Shown here: piece after piece, positions 22,484 through 33,160 of the stretch
Layout of the letters: each line of letters opens with the position of its first letter
How positions within the stretch are numbered: position 1 is the first letter of the stretch
Assembly (NCBI GenBank): GCA_017893485.1
Contig: CM030362.1
Coordinates: forward strand, 182,488,175-182,552,174
Source: Hemerocallis citrina
Taxonomy: Eukaryota > Streptophyta > Magnoliopsida > Asparagales > Asphodelaceae
Length of the DNA stretch: 64,000 nucleotides
Direction of reading: 5' to 3'
Notes under the pieces: model-generated
What the model was told of the DNA's origin: nothing
The model's database searches: none
The model's input: only the letters and a program-made list of their open reading frames with translations
Made by a program: the position numbers and the translations under genes

Positions 22484-25400
22484 CAGAAATTTAAATAATA
22501 TTTTGGAATTTATAAATGAATTAAAATGAATTTTTATGATTTAATAAATATTTTTCTGAAATTTATCCTTTTGCACGTGCAAAACACGTGCAAATATTTT
22601 CTTGGGAACCACTAAGTCAGAAAATCTATGTGGAAAATCTAATATTTATTAGTGGGTATTAATTATAAATTTTCTGGATTTTTATGAATAATTTATGACA
22701 TATTTGCAAATGCTAAAAAATAACAGACTTTTATGCAAAATTACCACTTGGAGTAAAAACTCCAGATTTCGGTTTTCTGGGCTATGCATATTGGTTGGCC
22801 AAATCAGGAGAGTGAGGGGATTTTATTTTATTTTATTTTAAATTGATTTGATTGATTAATAATTGGAATGATCCATATATGTAAATAAATAATTTTCTTG
22901 AGAAGTATTCTTGTAAACTTTGTGAAACCCTAGAGGATCAAATCACGGCCTATATTAGAAGCAGCAGCAGCTATTCCCTTATTGTGAACCAAAAATCTAT
23001 TTTCTCATTATTTTCTTGGAGTTTAAAGCTTGGATCTTGGACTTTACAAGGAGGATGAAAGGGCTTTTCTTTACTACTATTATTGTTCTTCAATTAAGTC
23101 TTCTTTGAGGTGGGTGATGCTTCCTTTTGTCTTTGTTTTGTTGAATTATTTATATGAAGATTAATCAAGCAGAATGCATGTTAGAACTTGTATGATTGTG
23201 AAATTGACATAGATCCATTATAAGTGCAAATCTTAATGAACGAATCAAGTTTTGATGATTTATTTTTATGCATGGATGATCAAAAGATTCTCGGAGAATA
23301 AATATTGCACAAGACTATTGCTTTCCTCATGTTTTCCTTGAATAATCCTATATACCATGATAAGGAAATAGAAGTTGTATGAGATTGTATGCATTGCTAT
23401 CTAAAGTTGAAAAGATCGTAACTTTACTTATGAAAGATGCTTGTTTGTTGCAAATATATCATGTGTAAACTTGAACCTTATGAATAATGGAGGAATTAGA
23501 GTTTATTTGAGTTGCCAATGACTGAGCTATGCATACTAAATCTTAAAGTAAGTTGGATTTGGTGTTCAAGGAAGTGAGGAATGACCTCATGGATATTGTT
23601 GAGTTGTGAGATGAAAGATATGAATTGATGTATGACTATAGAGTGTTGGCTTTTAGTTTTGACGCATATTATGCCTATATCACTGTATATGAAGGAGTAT
23701 TGACTGCATTTGTATGTGTTCAAATATTCATATGAGAAGTTCTTCAAAATTTTGATTTTTGCAACAACTTGGTTTCGGAAATTTGCTTCTTTTGTGAAGT
23801 TTAGAAAAGGTTTGATTGATGTATGAACTGAGGTAATTTGGCCAGGATGCTCTTATTTTATTGAATATTTTTCATCTTTGGAAATGTTAAAATTGTATAT
23901 AACCATGTATCAGGTTTTTTTTTTGAGAAGTTCTAAATCTGGCTGTTGCAGACTACATATCGGTCGACCACAGATATTTTGAACTGCAGTCGCGGTCGAT
24001 TGTCATGGCCGTCTGGCGCTAGTTTCCCAACTGGTGATCGACTGCAGCAATTATAACTATGTCTGCCAGTCGACTGCCAGGGCTTTCACTGTTGTTTATT
24101 TTGGATAATGCCGGTCGATTGTAGCATTTTATACTGCGTCTGCCAGTCGACCGCCACGCCTGAGTTTTTGCACACTGTTTTGGTTGTGTTTTCAAATCTT
24201 CGAACGATTGTTTCTTCAAATTTGCAAAGTTAATTTCTCTGTTTTTTTGCAGTAATTGAATTCGGATTTCACTGCTTTCAGAGAGTATGTATTCTCAAAT
24301 TTAATAAGTATTTAAGTTCTATTTACATAGTTTTAGAAGGTGTATGTTTTTGAACTTAAAGAGTATTGTATTTCAAGTTTATTTATCCATTGTTTGTTTC
24401 AGTTTTAATTGAGTTAGTTTCAGTTTTCTGGACAGTTATGTGGATATGGTTGTACAGGAAGGTACTTAGCTTTGACTATTGAATTTGAAGGAAATTCTTG
24501 TGATGAGTTATATGATTTTGGGATTTATGCATTCCAAAGAAATGTTTGAGATGAAGTTCTTTTGAGTTTTGAGACTCTAGGGGTTGACTGGGACCTTAAC
24601 ATGCCGGCAGTTGAGATTTTTGTGGATATTGGCCAGTAGGGCTTTTGTTGTTGATTTAGTTGAGTTAAGTCCGGTACGGTATACCAACTCTAGAAAGACC
24701 ATGTTTTAATTATTTAATTAAATATAATAAACATAAGGACAGACACTTGTGGTGATGTGATGGACCTTGAGAAACGTAAGTAGGAGGGCCTTGTATAGTG
24801 GACAGACGAGGTTCGAGACTATAGTCGTAGTTGGGTGGTTTGATTCCGATGGCTGCGATTATTATTGCTATCTCCCGAGTTCGCACGTTGAGGGTCTTTT
24901 ACAGTTGGGCAGTTTTATTCCGAAGGCTGGTACCTATTCGTGGAATTTTGGCATGGAATGTTCAAGGCGACACTTACATAATGCTTGCGCGTTGAGGGTG
25001 TTAGTCTGGCAGGTAGATCCGGGACGTAGGCCTATTCGCAGAGTATCTGGATCTTGTTTCTATCACCGTAGTAGGATTAGTTGCATAACGAGGGATTGAA
25101 CCCTATAAAGTAGAGAACGATAAGGGCTTGCACCGGACCTATGTAGAATGGGATGCATAGAATCCGACAAATATGCATTAGTAACCATCATAAGCATTAT
25201 GTGTTTTCTTGAATTGTTTTATGCATGCTTGTTTATCGATTTCTGTTTTTATACACTTGACACTTAGCCTAGTTTCACTCGATGTCTTAAGGTTCATTTA
25301 TTGTTATTTCATGTTCCATCTGTTATTGCCATGTTGCTCATGTTCTTTTATTATCGTCATGTATCAATTATTGTGGTTTGTGATTGTGAGATTGGGGAGT

Positions 25401-25715
25401 ATCACTATTACTATAGTTGACGTCAGTTACATTTAACTGACGTGCCCACTTTTCATTCAGGTCCAGGTTTTCACTTATGGATGAAGTTGAATTAAGAAAA
25501 AGCTTAGAGTTAACTGAAAAATGTAATTTATTATGTTGTAAAGAGATTGTAATCAATGTGTTTAAATTCCGCTATGCTTTGTAAAGGAGTTGATGTAATA
25601 AAATTTTTTAAATTTTCCTGTATTTGGTTTCCGTGTTTATGATTACAGTTGAAGTTGATTTTGGAATTTGTGCCACTTATTTCTAATTTATTTATTGGAA
25701 ATTCAGGGCGCTAAA
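22484..25715 (+). repeat. 5' LTR of T2 (3,232 bp)
   Basis: Begins TGTAACATCCCAG and ends AGGGCGCTAAA; the 3' LTR has GGCGCTACA there, so the CA end has mutated. Features: two perfect CACGTG boxes at 22574-22579 and 22585-22590, a TATA-like CCTATATTAG (about 22949), a cassette of six GTCGA-type motifs (23960-24160), and a degenerate sub-repeat region (24770-25030) corresponding to that of T1. Short ORFs inside have no recognisable domain. Confidence 0.92.
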
Positions 25716-25718
25716 GAG

Positions 25719-25731
25719 TTGGTAATAGAGC
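25719..25731 (+). other. T2 primer binding site, degenerate
   Basis: TTGGTAATAGAGC follows the LTR end where T1 and T3 have TGGTATCAGAG. It differs from the initiator-Met complement by two or more changes, so priming would probably be impaired. Between it and gag there are only about 225 bp, with no leader ORF. Confidence 0.7.
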
Positions 25732-25955
25732 AAGCTTCAATAGTAATGTTAAACATGGTAGAGGGAATGAACCTAGGTGTGGACATTAAAGCGTGAGTAC
25801 CTAACTGTGGACACTAGAGTGTGAGTATTAAAACATGAAACTAAAGCAAATGAAATGACTTGGGTATGAATAGGATTCTACAGTGGGATGTTAGTGTGAA
25901 TGTGATTATATTGTGGTGCGCTAACATTTCCACGTGTTTTGCGGTATTCAGTGCA

Positions 25956-27017
25956 ATGGCAGGACCCAGGACTAGGAATGGTGTGAATGATGATGGGGCT
26001 GAGGGTTCCCACAGGGGCAGACTTGATCTGGAGACGGAGATTGCTAGAATGTATCAGACTCTGAATGCATTTATGGCAGCTAGTGTGACTCGGAATCAAG
26101 GAGCAGACCCTATACCTATTGATGCTGATTCGATCAAGCAAGTGGAGTCTTTCAAGCGGATGAAGCCGCCAGTCTTTGAAGGGCAAGCAAATCCCAATGA
26201 GGCTAATGATTGGGTAAGGCAGATGGAGATGGTCTTTGAGGTTTTGGAAATTCCCGCAGCTAACAAGGTGAAATTGACTATGATGCAGTTGGAAAAGGAC
26301 GCCGGTGTTTGGTGGCAATCAGTGAAGATGACTTTTGGTGATGAGCAGGTGACTTGGGAAACTTTTCTTGGAGAGTTCAGGGATCACTATTTCCCCTTGG
26401 ATATTCAGGAGAGGAAGGCAATAGAATTTCTGAACCTGCAGCAGGGTAATATGACTGTGTGTGAGTATGAGACTAAGTTCACGCAGCTGTCAAGGTATGC
26501 ACCGCAGCTGGTTGTTGATGAAGCAAAGAAGGCCAGAAAAATTGAGCAGGGCTTGAGGCTGAACCTAAGGTCCTGAATGATACCTTTGGGGATCAGAAGG
26601 TTCGACAAACTTGTCAGGAGGGCAGCCATGATCGAGAAGGACATGGATCAGTTCTAGAAGAAGCAGGAGACCTGGAACAGGAACAAAAGGCCAGCCATAC
26701 CAAATCAGAATGGGAAGAGGTTCTTGGAGAAGAAGGGCAAGTTCGGTAGGCCCGAGCAGAAGGCAGTGGCAATTCAGGGCGTGACTTGTTTCAACTGTGG
26801 AGAGGCGGGACATTACAAGTCAGCATGTACCAAACCAGCAAAGGTTCAGTTTTGCTATCATTATGGCCGAGAAGGTCATATCAGGCCAAGCTATCTGCAG
26901 TTAAAGAATGATGGTGCAAATGGGAGCAAATTTCAGAGACAAGGGCGAGTATTCGCATTGACTGAGGAGGATGCGGGTAATTCAGAAGATGTGATCCAGG
27001 GTATGCAAGAATTTTAA
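25956..27017 (+). pseudogene. gag: T2 gag, broken by two stops
   Basis: Start chosen at MAGPRTRNGVND (25956), aligning with T1 and T3 gag; the upstream in-frame ATG at 25860 adds a tail not shared with them. It has the capsid core (DLETEIARMYQTL, DAGVWWQSVK, FTQLSRYAPQLV). One intact CCHC knuckle follows (CFNCGEAGHYKSAC, about 26791), and then a second knuckle has lost two cysteines (CYHYGREGH...SY). Stops: TGA 26574 (CGA to TGA is the simplest origin) and TAG 26655 (Gln position). The frame is otherwise continuous to TAA 27015, ending after the DVIQG motif. Confidence 0.9.
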
Positions 27018-27091
27018 ATTATTTATTGGTTGTATTAAAATAAGACTTTGTTCAAGAATAAAATGAAGTTTTAAGTATCATTCTTCATGTA
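27018..27091 (+). other. T2 non-coding gap between gag and protease
   Basis: About 75 bp, AT-rich and closed in the gag frame, at the same site as the T1 gap. It begins near a GGTATG that could be a splice donor shared with T3, but no clean AG acceptor is present in T2. Confidence 0.4.
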
Positions 27092-27934
27092 ACGGGATAT
27101 GTTTTGATTAATAGAATAAAAGCAAAGGTTTTATTTGATATTGGTTCTTCGCATACATTTGTGTCGCCCGATTTTGCTAAAGTTTTAGGTGTGGAACCCA
27201 AGATTTTTCTGGGCAGAGTCTTTTCAGTGGAAACACCATCAGGAGAGGAATTGATTGATGATCGGTATTACGTGGGTTGCGATATCGAGATTGGTGGAAG
27301 GCTTTTCAGAATTGATCTCATCAAACTGCAAGTTTTGGGTGTAGATGTGATCGTGGGCATCGATTGGATGGAAATTTATGATGCTACAATTGAATGTCGG
27401 ACTAAAGAAGTCAAAGTGAAGGCACCGGGAGAACCCGCAGTGACTTTCCAAGGGAAGAGGGAGAACTCGAAGATGGTTGCAGCTGTATCGAAGTTGATGA
27501 TTCCAGAAGGGGTCAGAGAAATTCTAGTTGTCAGGGATTTTCCTACAGTGTTCATGAGAGATCTAGCGGGATTACCGCCGCAGCGAGATGTTGAGTTTTG
27601 CATTAATGTTCAGCCGGGTAGTGCTCCAATATCTAAGGCTCCTTACAGGATGGCACCTGTAGAGCAGGATGAGGTTAAGAAGCAAGTTGAGGAATTGCTG
27701 AGTAAGTGGTTCATCAGGCTGAGTGCTTCACCATGGGGTGCACCAGTGTTGCTAGTAAAGAAGAAGGATGGGTCAATGAGGATGTGCATTGACTATCGGG
27801 AATTGAACAAGGTGATCATTCAGAACAAGTACGGATTGATGATCTGTTTGATAGGCTACAGGGAGCAGCTATATTTTCGAAGATTGATTTGCGGTCAGGA
27901 TATCATCAAGTTCGAGTTAAAGAGGAAGATGTGA
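27092..27934 (+). pseudogene. pol: T2 protease and first part of reverse transcriptase
   Basis: Protease with [19 protein letters not shown] (Asp present, the usual Ser/Thr replaced by Ile) and the [15 protein letters not shown] end. It continues through the linker into [57 protein letters not shown] deletion of about 14 bp near 27833 removes the YPIPRI-type motif and shifts the frame. The residues after it are out of frame until the stop at 27932, and RT resumes in another frame. Confidence 0.9.
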
Positions 27935-29164
27935 GCAAAACAGCTTTCAGAACTCAGCATGGGCTTTATGAGTTTTTGGTGGTGCCATTTGGGGTCACGA
28001 AAGTGCCAGCAGTTTTTATGGATATGATGAATCATATTTTGTGGTCGTTCATTGATTCCTTCATGGTGGTATTCATTGATGATATTTTGGTTTATTCGAA
28101 GTCGGAGGATGAGCATGATGAGCACTTAGCTGCGGTGTTGAGAAAGTTGCAGGATCATGAATTATATGCCAAGCTATCAAAGTGTGAATTTTTGAAGTTG
28201 GAGGTGGCTTTCCTTGGTCATATCCTTTCTAAGGAGGGAGTGGCTATTGACCCTCAGAAGGTTGAGGCAGTGAAGAGTTAGCCTAGACCGACGACTGTGA
28301 AGGAGGTTAGAAGTATCTTGGGTTTGGCTGGGTACTACAGGCGATTCATTCAGGGCTATGCACAAGTTGCAGTTCCATTGACAGGTTTGACTCAGAAGGA
28401 TGTGAGTTTCACTTGGACTGATAAGTGTGAGGCGAGTTTTCTAGAATTGAAGGAGAAGTTGACGACAACACATATTCTAGCTTTGCCACAAGCTGCGAAG
28501 GAGTATGATGTCTACAGTGATGCATCACTCAGAGGTTTGGGTTGCGTCTTGATGCAAGAGGCGAAGGGTATTGCTTATGGTTCGAGGCAGTTGCGTCCTC
28601 ATGAGAAGAACTATCCGATGCACGATTTGGAGCTTGCAGCTATCATCTTTGCCTTGAAGTAGTGGATGCATTATGTATATGGAGAAAATGTCAACATTTA
28701 TACTGACCACAAAAGCTTGAAGTATATTTATCAACACAATGATCTCAATCTTTGGCAGAGAAGATGGTTGGAGGTGTTGGAAGACATTCATTCTGAGATC
28801 AAGTATCATCCGGGCAAGGCGAATGTAGTGGCTGATGGGCTTAGTCGGAAGAGCAGCTTGTCATGTTTGATCACGGCTCATAAGGAGTTGGTAGCAGATT
28901 TAAATCATGTAGGTATCAAGGTTGTTTTGCAAGGATTGGAAGCTTCGTTGGCATAGTTGAGGCTTCTACCTATATTGAGGGAACATATTTTGGAGTGCCA
29001 GAAGTCAGATTCAGCGATTCAGAAGATGTTGCAGCAGGTTTCTAATGACAAGTTATTAGAATTCCGTATCCGAGATGGAGTTCTATGGATGGGCGAGTGG
29101 TTGTGTGTACCGGAGAATACAGATTTGAGGGAGAGCATCTTGCAGGAAGCACACAGTACCTTGT
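27845..29164 (+). pseudogene. pol: T2 RT catalytic part, RNase H and integrase zinc domain
   Basis: After the frameshift one frame runs to the S3 insertion: [28 protein letters not shown] (28072-28083), [20 protein letters not shown], then RNase H ([15 protein letters not shown] at about 28512, [32 protein letters not shown]). The start of integrase follows (ILQEAHSTLL). Three TAG stops interrupt it, at 28279 (Trp), 28660 (Gln) and 28954 (Gln), judged against T1. RNase H aspartates and glutamate are kept. Translation is broken by solo LTR S3 directly after the first zinc-domain histidine. Confidence 0.92.
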
Positions 29165-29353
29165 TGTAACCCCTGTTTCCGCCAATACGTATTTTCTGTG
29201 TATTTTTTTGGTAGTTTGATTTTTGTAAATTATTTTTTTTGCTTTCAAATTCTTTTTCTTAAAATGTATTGTTGGGTCTTCTGTTAAAGTCTATTTTTAA
29301 TCAATAATTTTATTTGTAACTACCTTCCAATGATTTTTATGTTGTAATACAAA

Positions 29354-29419
<66 letters not shown>

Positions 29420-29435
29420 GACTTTGATTATTAAG

Positions 29436-29473
<38 letters not shown>

Positions 29474-32400
29474 ACTTATTGTTTATAAAAATTTTTGAAG
29501 CCTATAGATCATAATCTACATTGTATTTTTATTAGAGTATGGATTTTATGTATACCATTTTTTTAATTAAATAATATGTAACATTATTTTGCTCCTTATT
29601 ATATTTTGGTTCGATTCAAATACAGTCTTGATCTTTTTGTGAGAACCTACATTCTATTGTATTTAGTAGTATTTGAGTATTAATTTAATGAATACAAATT
29701 GATTATTTGTATTACTATATTATTTTTGATCTATTTATTCATTTATTTTTCTAAAACTCAAACCCATTATCTCTTATTCGATTTTTAACCCAATATCCAA
29801 TAACCCTATACCCTAATCCTTTTCCTATATATACCCTGCTAATCACAAACCCTAATCCTATCATTAACCCTAACCCCTGCTAAAATAACCCAGCCGCCAA
29901 CCCTCTAACCCTCCATTACTGTGCAACCTCTCCCCCACTGTTCACCCGTCTTCAACTTCCGACTCGACCTTCTTCAACCCCGCCGTTGCACGCCCTGTGC
30001 CTCGCGCCATCTTCCTCGAGCATCATCGTCCTCATCATCTTCTTCCGCAGTCATCCTCCGTCGCATCCCAACGTTGCCACCGCTCGCCTTCAACCTTGTC
30101 GATTGACCACCACCCACGTCTTCTTCTTCCTCTGGGTTCTCGTCGAACCCATCAGCAACACCATAGCCGCCTCCGCTCATCCTCCGAGTGCTCCCATCCC
30201 CGTCAACTTCGATCTTCATCCCTTTGCTCTCGTCATTTCCTCTGTTTTCCCAAACAAAAATAGAGCACACCGCCATCCGCCATCGCCGCTCATTGCCATC
30301 ACCGCTATGTCACAGATCCCTTGCGACCACCGCCTTCCTCCGTCAGAGCCTCTGCCCTGTCCTTGCCTCCTCGAACCAGTCGCCAGTCAAAGTCCACCGA
30401 CCGCCGCAATGCAGCATCATCGCCATGAAGCTTTTTGATCATCTTTGAATCCTAGCCGTCGATCACCTTAGTGATTTTGATCATCACGATCTTCATCATC
30501 AGACCACCATCATCTAAACTGGACCGTCCGATCTTGTTGATCTTGGTCATCACATCTTGATCTTCGATCCCAGCCGTCCGATCTGATCTGATCTGATCGT
30601 GATCATCAACATCAACTCTTAGATCTAGCCATCCGATTGTGTTCGTGATCATCTTGTTCGTGATTCGCTCGTTTGCTTGTGTTCGTGCCCAGGAATCCGT
30701 TCTCGTTATTCTCATCCCTTACATCGATTCGTCATCAATTTCAAGGCAAGTAACTTGTATTCCTTTTTGCATATACAAGTACTAAATACCGCATGTAGTG
30801 TAGCTTTTATTTCTAGAGTCAATTCTCATGAAAATCCTTGATTAGACCTTGTCTCTACTTGTTGATCTATCCGTAGTTGTCTCGTACACACACGATATGA
30901 AATAGCTTAGATCTAATAAATTCTTGATGTATACATGCATGTGTTCATGATTTATGAAGTGTCGTATGATCATGTATGCTTGATGTGTTAGTAGTAGTAT
31001 AACTTGTTGTAGACTTGTTAAATACCCTATACCATGTTGCTTGAACATCTAGTATACCATATTTCGCTTTTTGTTATGATTTGGATGTATTACATATGAA
31101 CTAGTTGATTTTATGCATAAAAGAGGATTTCTGTTTTTGCTGTTATCCTGTTTTTGTTCAGTATTTTAGACCCTATTTAGGTCAGTATATGAAATTTATT
31201 TGTGAATATGAATCATAGAGATTTCTGCCTATTTTCTAGAATTTCTGACTGATCTCAGGTTCGATTTTTGAGTTGCAAGTTATTGCTGTTTTACTATAGA
31301 GGTGTAGAAAATTTCAGATTCTGTTTTATATGGTTATTTATTTTTATACTGATGTTAAAGATAATATTTTGATCCAATATTATTCTAAGTACAACTAGAC
31401 TTGACTGGGATTAACTCCAAATTTTTGTAGATTTATTTGATGACTTTTTTCTAACTATCTATGCTTGCAAACAACTATTATACTTCCAGAATTTTCATGC
31501 TGTTCTGTAAAGAAACTTAATTTCAACATGATTCTAGTTGTTGTTGGTAAAAACTTTATAAATATGAAATGTATCCTACTGTATATATTCTATCACCCTT
31601 TTGACAGATTTAGATTTCGATTTATAGTTTATAATCTGTTGCTGTTTTAGTACTGCTGTGTCAATAGTTTCAGATTTACAAATTTGCTATATCTTGTTGT
31701 TTTCTGATTTTGTTTGACCAAACTATCCATATTGGAATACTAGGAAATAATATTTTTCTTGGATTTAATCAGTAAGTTTTTATGCCGTTTTATTGTCTAT
31801 GAATACAAACTCCTGATTTCTGGCTGAACATATTTTCAGGATACAATTCTGTTTTGAGTCCTGTTTTTATGAAATACCATGTGACTTATATATATTTGCT
31901 GGATTCGGCCGAGAGTCTATTTTCTAGATTTTTTGACGAATCTAGATTTGCATATCCGTGGCAACAGGAATCCCAGATTTGGTGCAGTGCTGTCTTGCTG
32001 TCAAGAACTAGAATTTTCGTTGTCTTAGTCTATTTTGAGTCATTTGTCTCCCGTTTGTGTCCTTTGTTCAACTTATACTTGTCCCTTGTTGTCTTGCCAT
32101 GTTTCTTGACTTGTTTGTGCACGTCCAGGATTGCTTGAATAATAACAAGAACTAAGCCGGGGTTAAAGGGAAAGATCTAATGGTGAAAAATATAGAAACG
32201 TGTACTCGGAAGAGGATTCATAGATCCTACTTGGTTATTTGGAGCTTGATGCATGGTTATTTGGAGCTTGACACGTGATTACTTGATACTTGCACACTTG
32301 ACACGGGATACTTGATACTTGGAGCTTGATACTTGATACTTGGAGTTTGTTCCGGAGTACACTGCCCTCTATAATCCACTATGAAATCTAAAACATAAAT

Positions 32401-33160
32401 TGTTTGAATGTAGAAACCATGTGGTAAAAATTTGGGACGCATGAAGTGCTACCTAGATAGGACTAGATACAAGACTTGAACATGATCACTTGACACTTGC
32501 TACTTGTACATGATACTCGATTACTTGACACTTGTTACTCGTTACTCGTTACTCGTTTACATGATACTTGTTACATACCACTTGCATTCGTTCATCTTGC
32601 TATGCTAGTTATTTTTGTTCCCGATTAGAGTTAGTTCCTCTATTTTGTTGTTACATCCTTTCCATTCTATACTTGCTTCCGTTGTTACTCTATTCTTGTT
32701 TATCTTTCCTGTACTTGTTGCCTGCACTACAAGCGGCCCGTAACTTGCATTGACGGGCGTTTTGTTTCTCTTTCCTCTTCATGCAATCTGTTAAATTGTA
32801 GATTATGGTGATCAGCTGCCCGATGGAGTAGGTGATCAAAAATTCTAGTTGGCTGGAGTTCTTACTATATCTATTTATTTCTTGTTGCTTATCTTGAATA
32901 ATTGTCCCAGACTTTTTGTCCCAGACCTGTCCAGACTTGATTATTTGAAATTTAGTATTTTTACTTCTTATTTCAAGTAAATCTTGTTGACTATATTAAT
33001 TCAGTTATGCATGCGTGGTTGAATATTTCTCTTGTATATCTCTTGTTTATACTTGTGCTTGTTGTAAAGATCCTGACAGCTTATGAATGGTGAAAGCCAT
33101 TCGTTGGACTTAGTCACGTATCCGTATTTTGTATTTCTTTTTGGAAAGCGGGACGTGACA
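29165..33160 (+). mobile_element. S3: solo LTR of family S, inserted in T2 integrase
   Basis: 3,996 bp, TGTAACCCC...GACGTGACA, with a perfect 5-bp TSD, CTTGT (29160-29164 and 33161-33165). Landmarks in order: long (TTA)n runs at 29347-29420 and 29439-29472, TATA CTATATATACC (29825-29835), telo-boxes AAACCCTAA (29847-29855) and AACCCTAACCC (29866-29876), a CCACC/CT-rich leader (29880-30430), a GATC-rich tract (30430-30660), TACTTGATAC-type repeats (32270-32580), and a conserved 3' part ending AAAGCGGGACGTGACA. ORFs of up to 150 codons at 29921-30448 overlap one another in several frames, are compositional, and have no recognisable domain. Confidence 0.9.
29347..29472 (+). repeat. (TTA)n microsatellite within S3
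   Basis: Two TTA/ATT runs of about 70 and 35 bp separated by about 20 bp of unique sequence. S1 has a short ATA run in the matching terminal part (7866-7880), so the tract probably expanded within this copy. Confidence 0.9.

Noticed and set aside
29921..30448. Overlapping proline/serine/histidine-rich ORFs in S3, and similar ones at 10123-10555, 16334-16824 and 52137-52688
   Set aside because: Compositional ORFs in the C-rich LTR leader; several frames open at once and not shared between copies.
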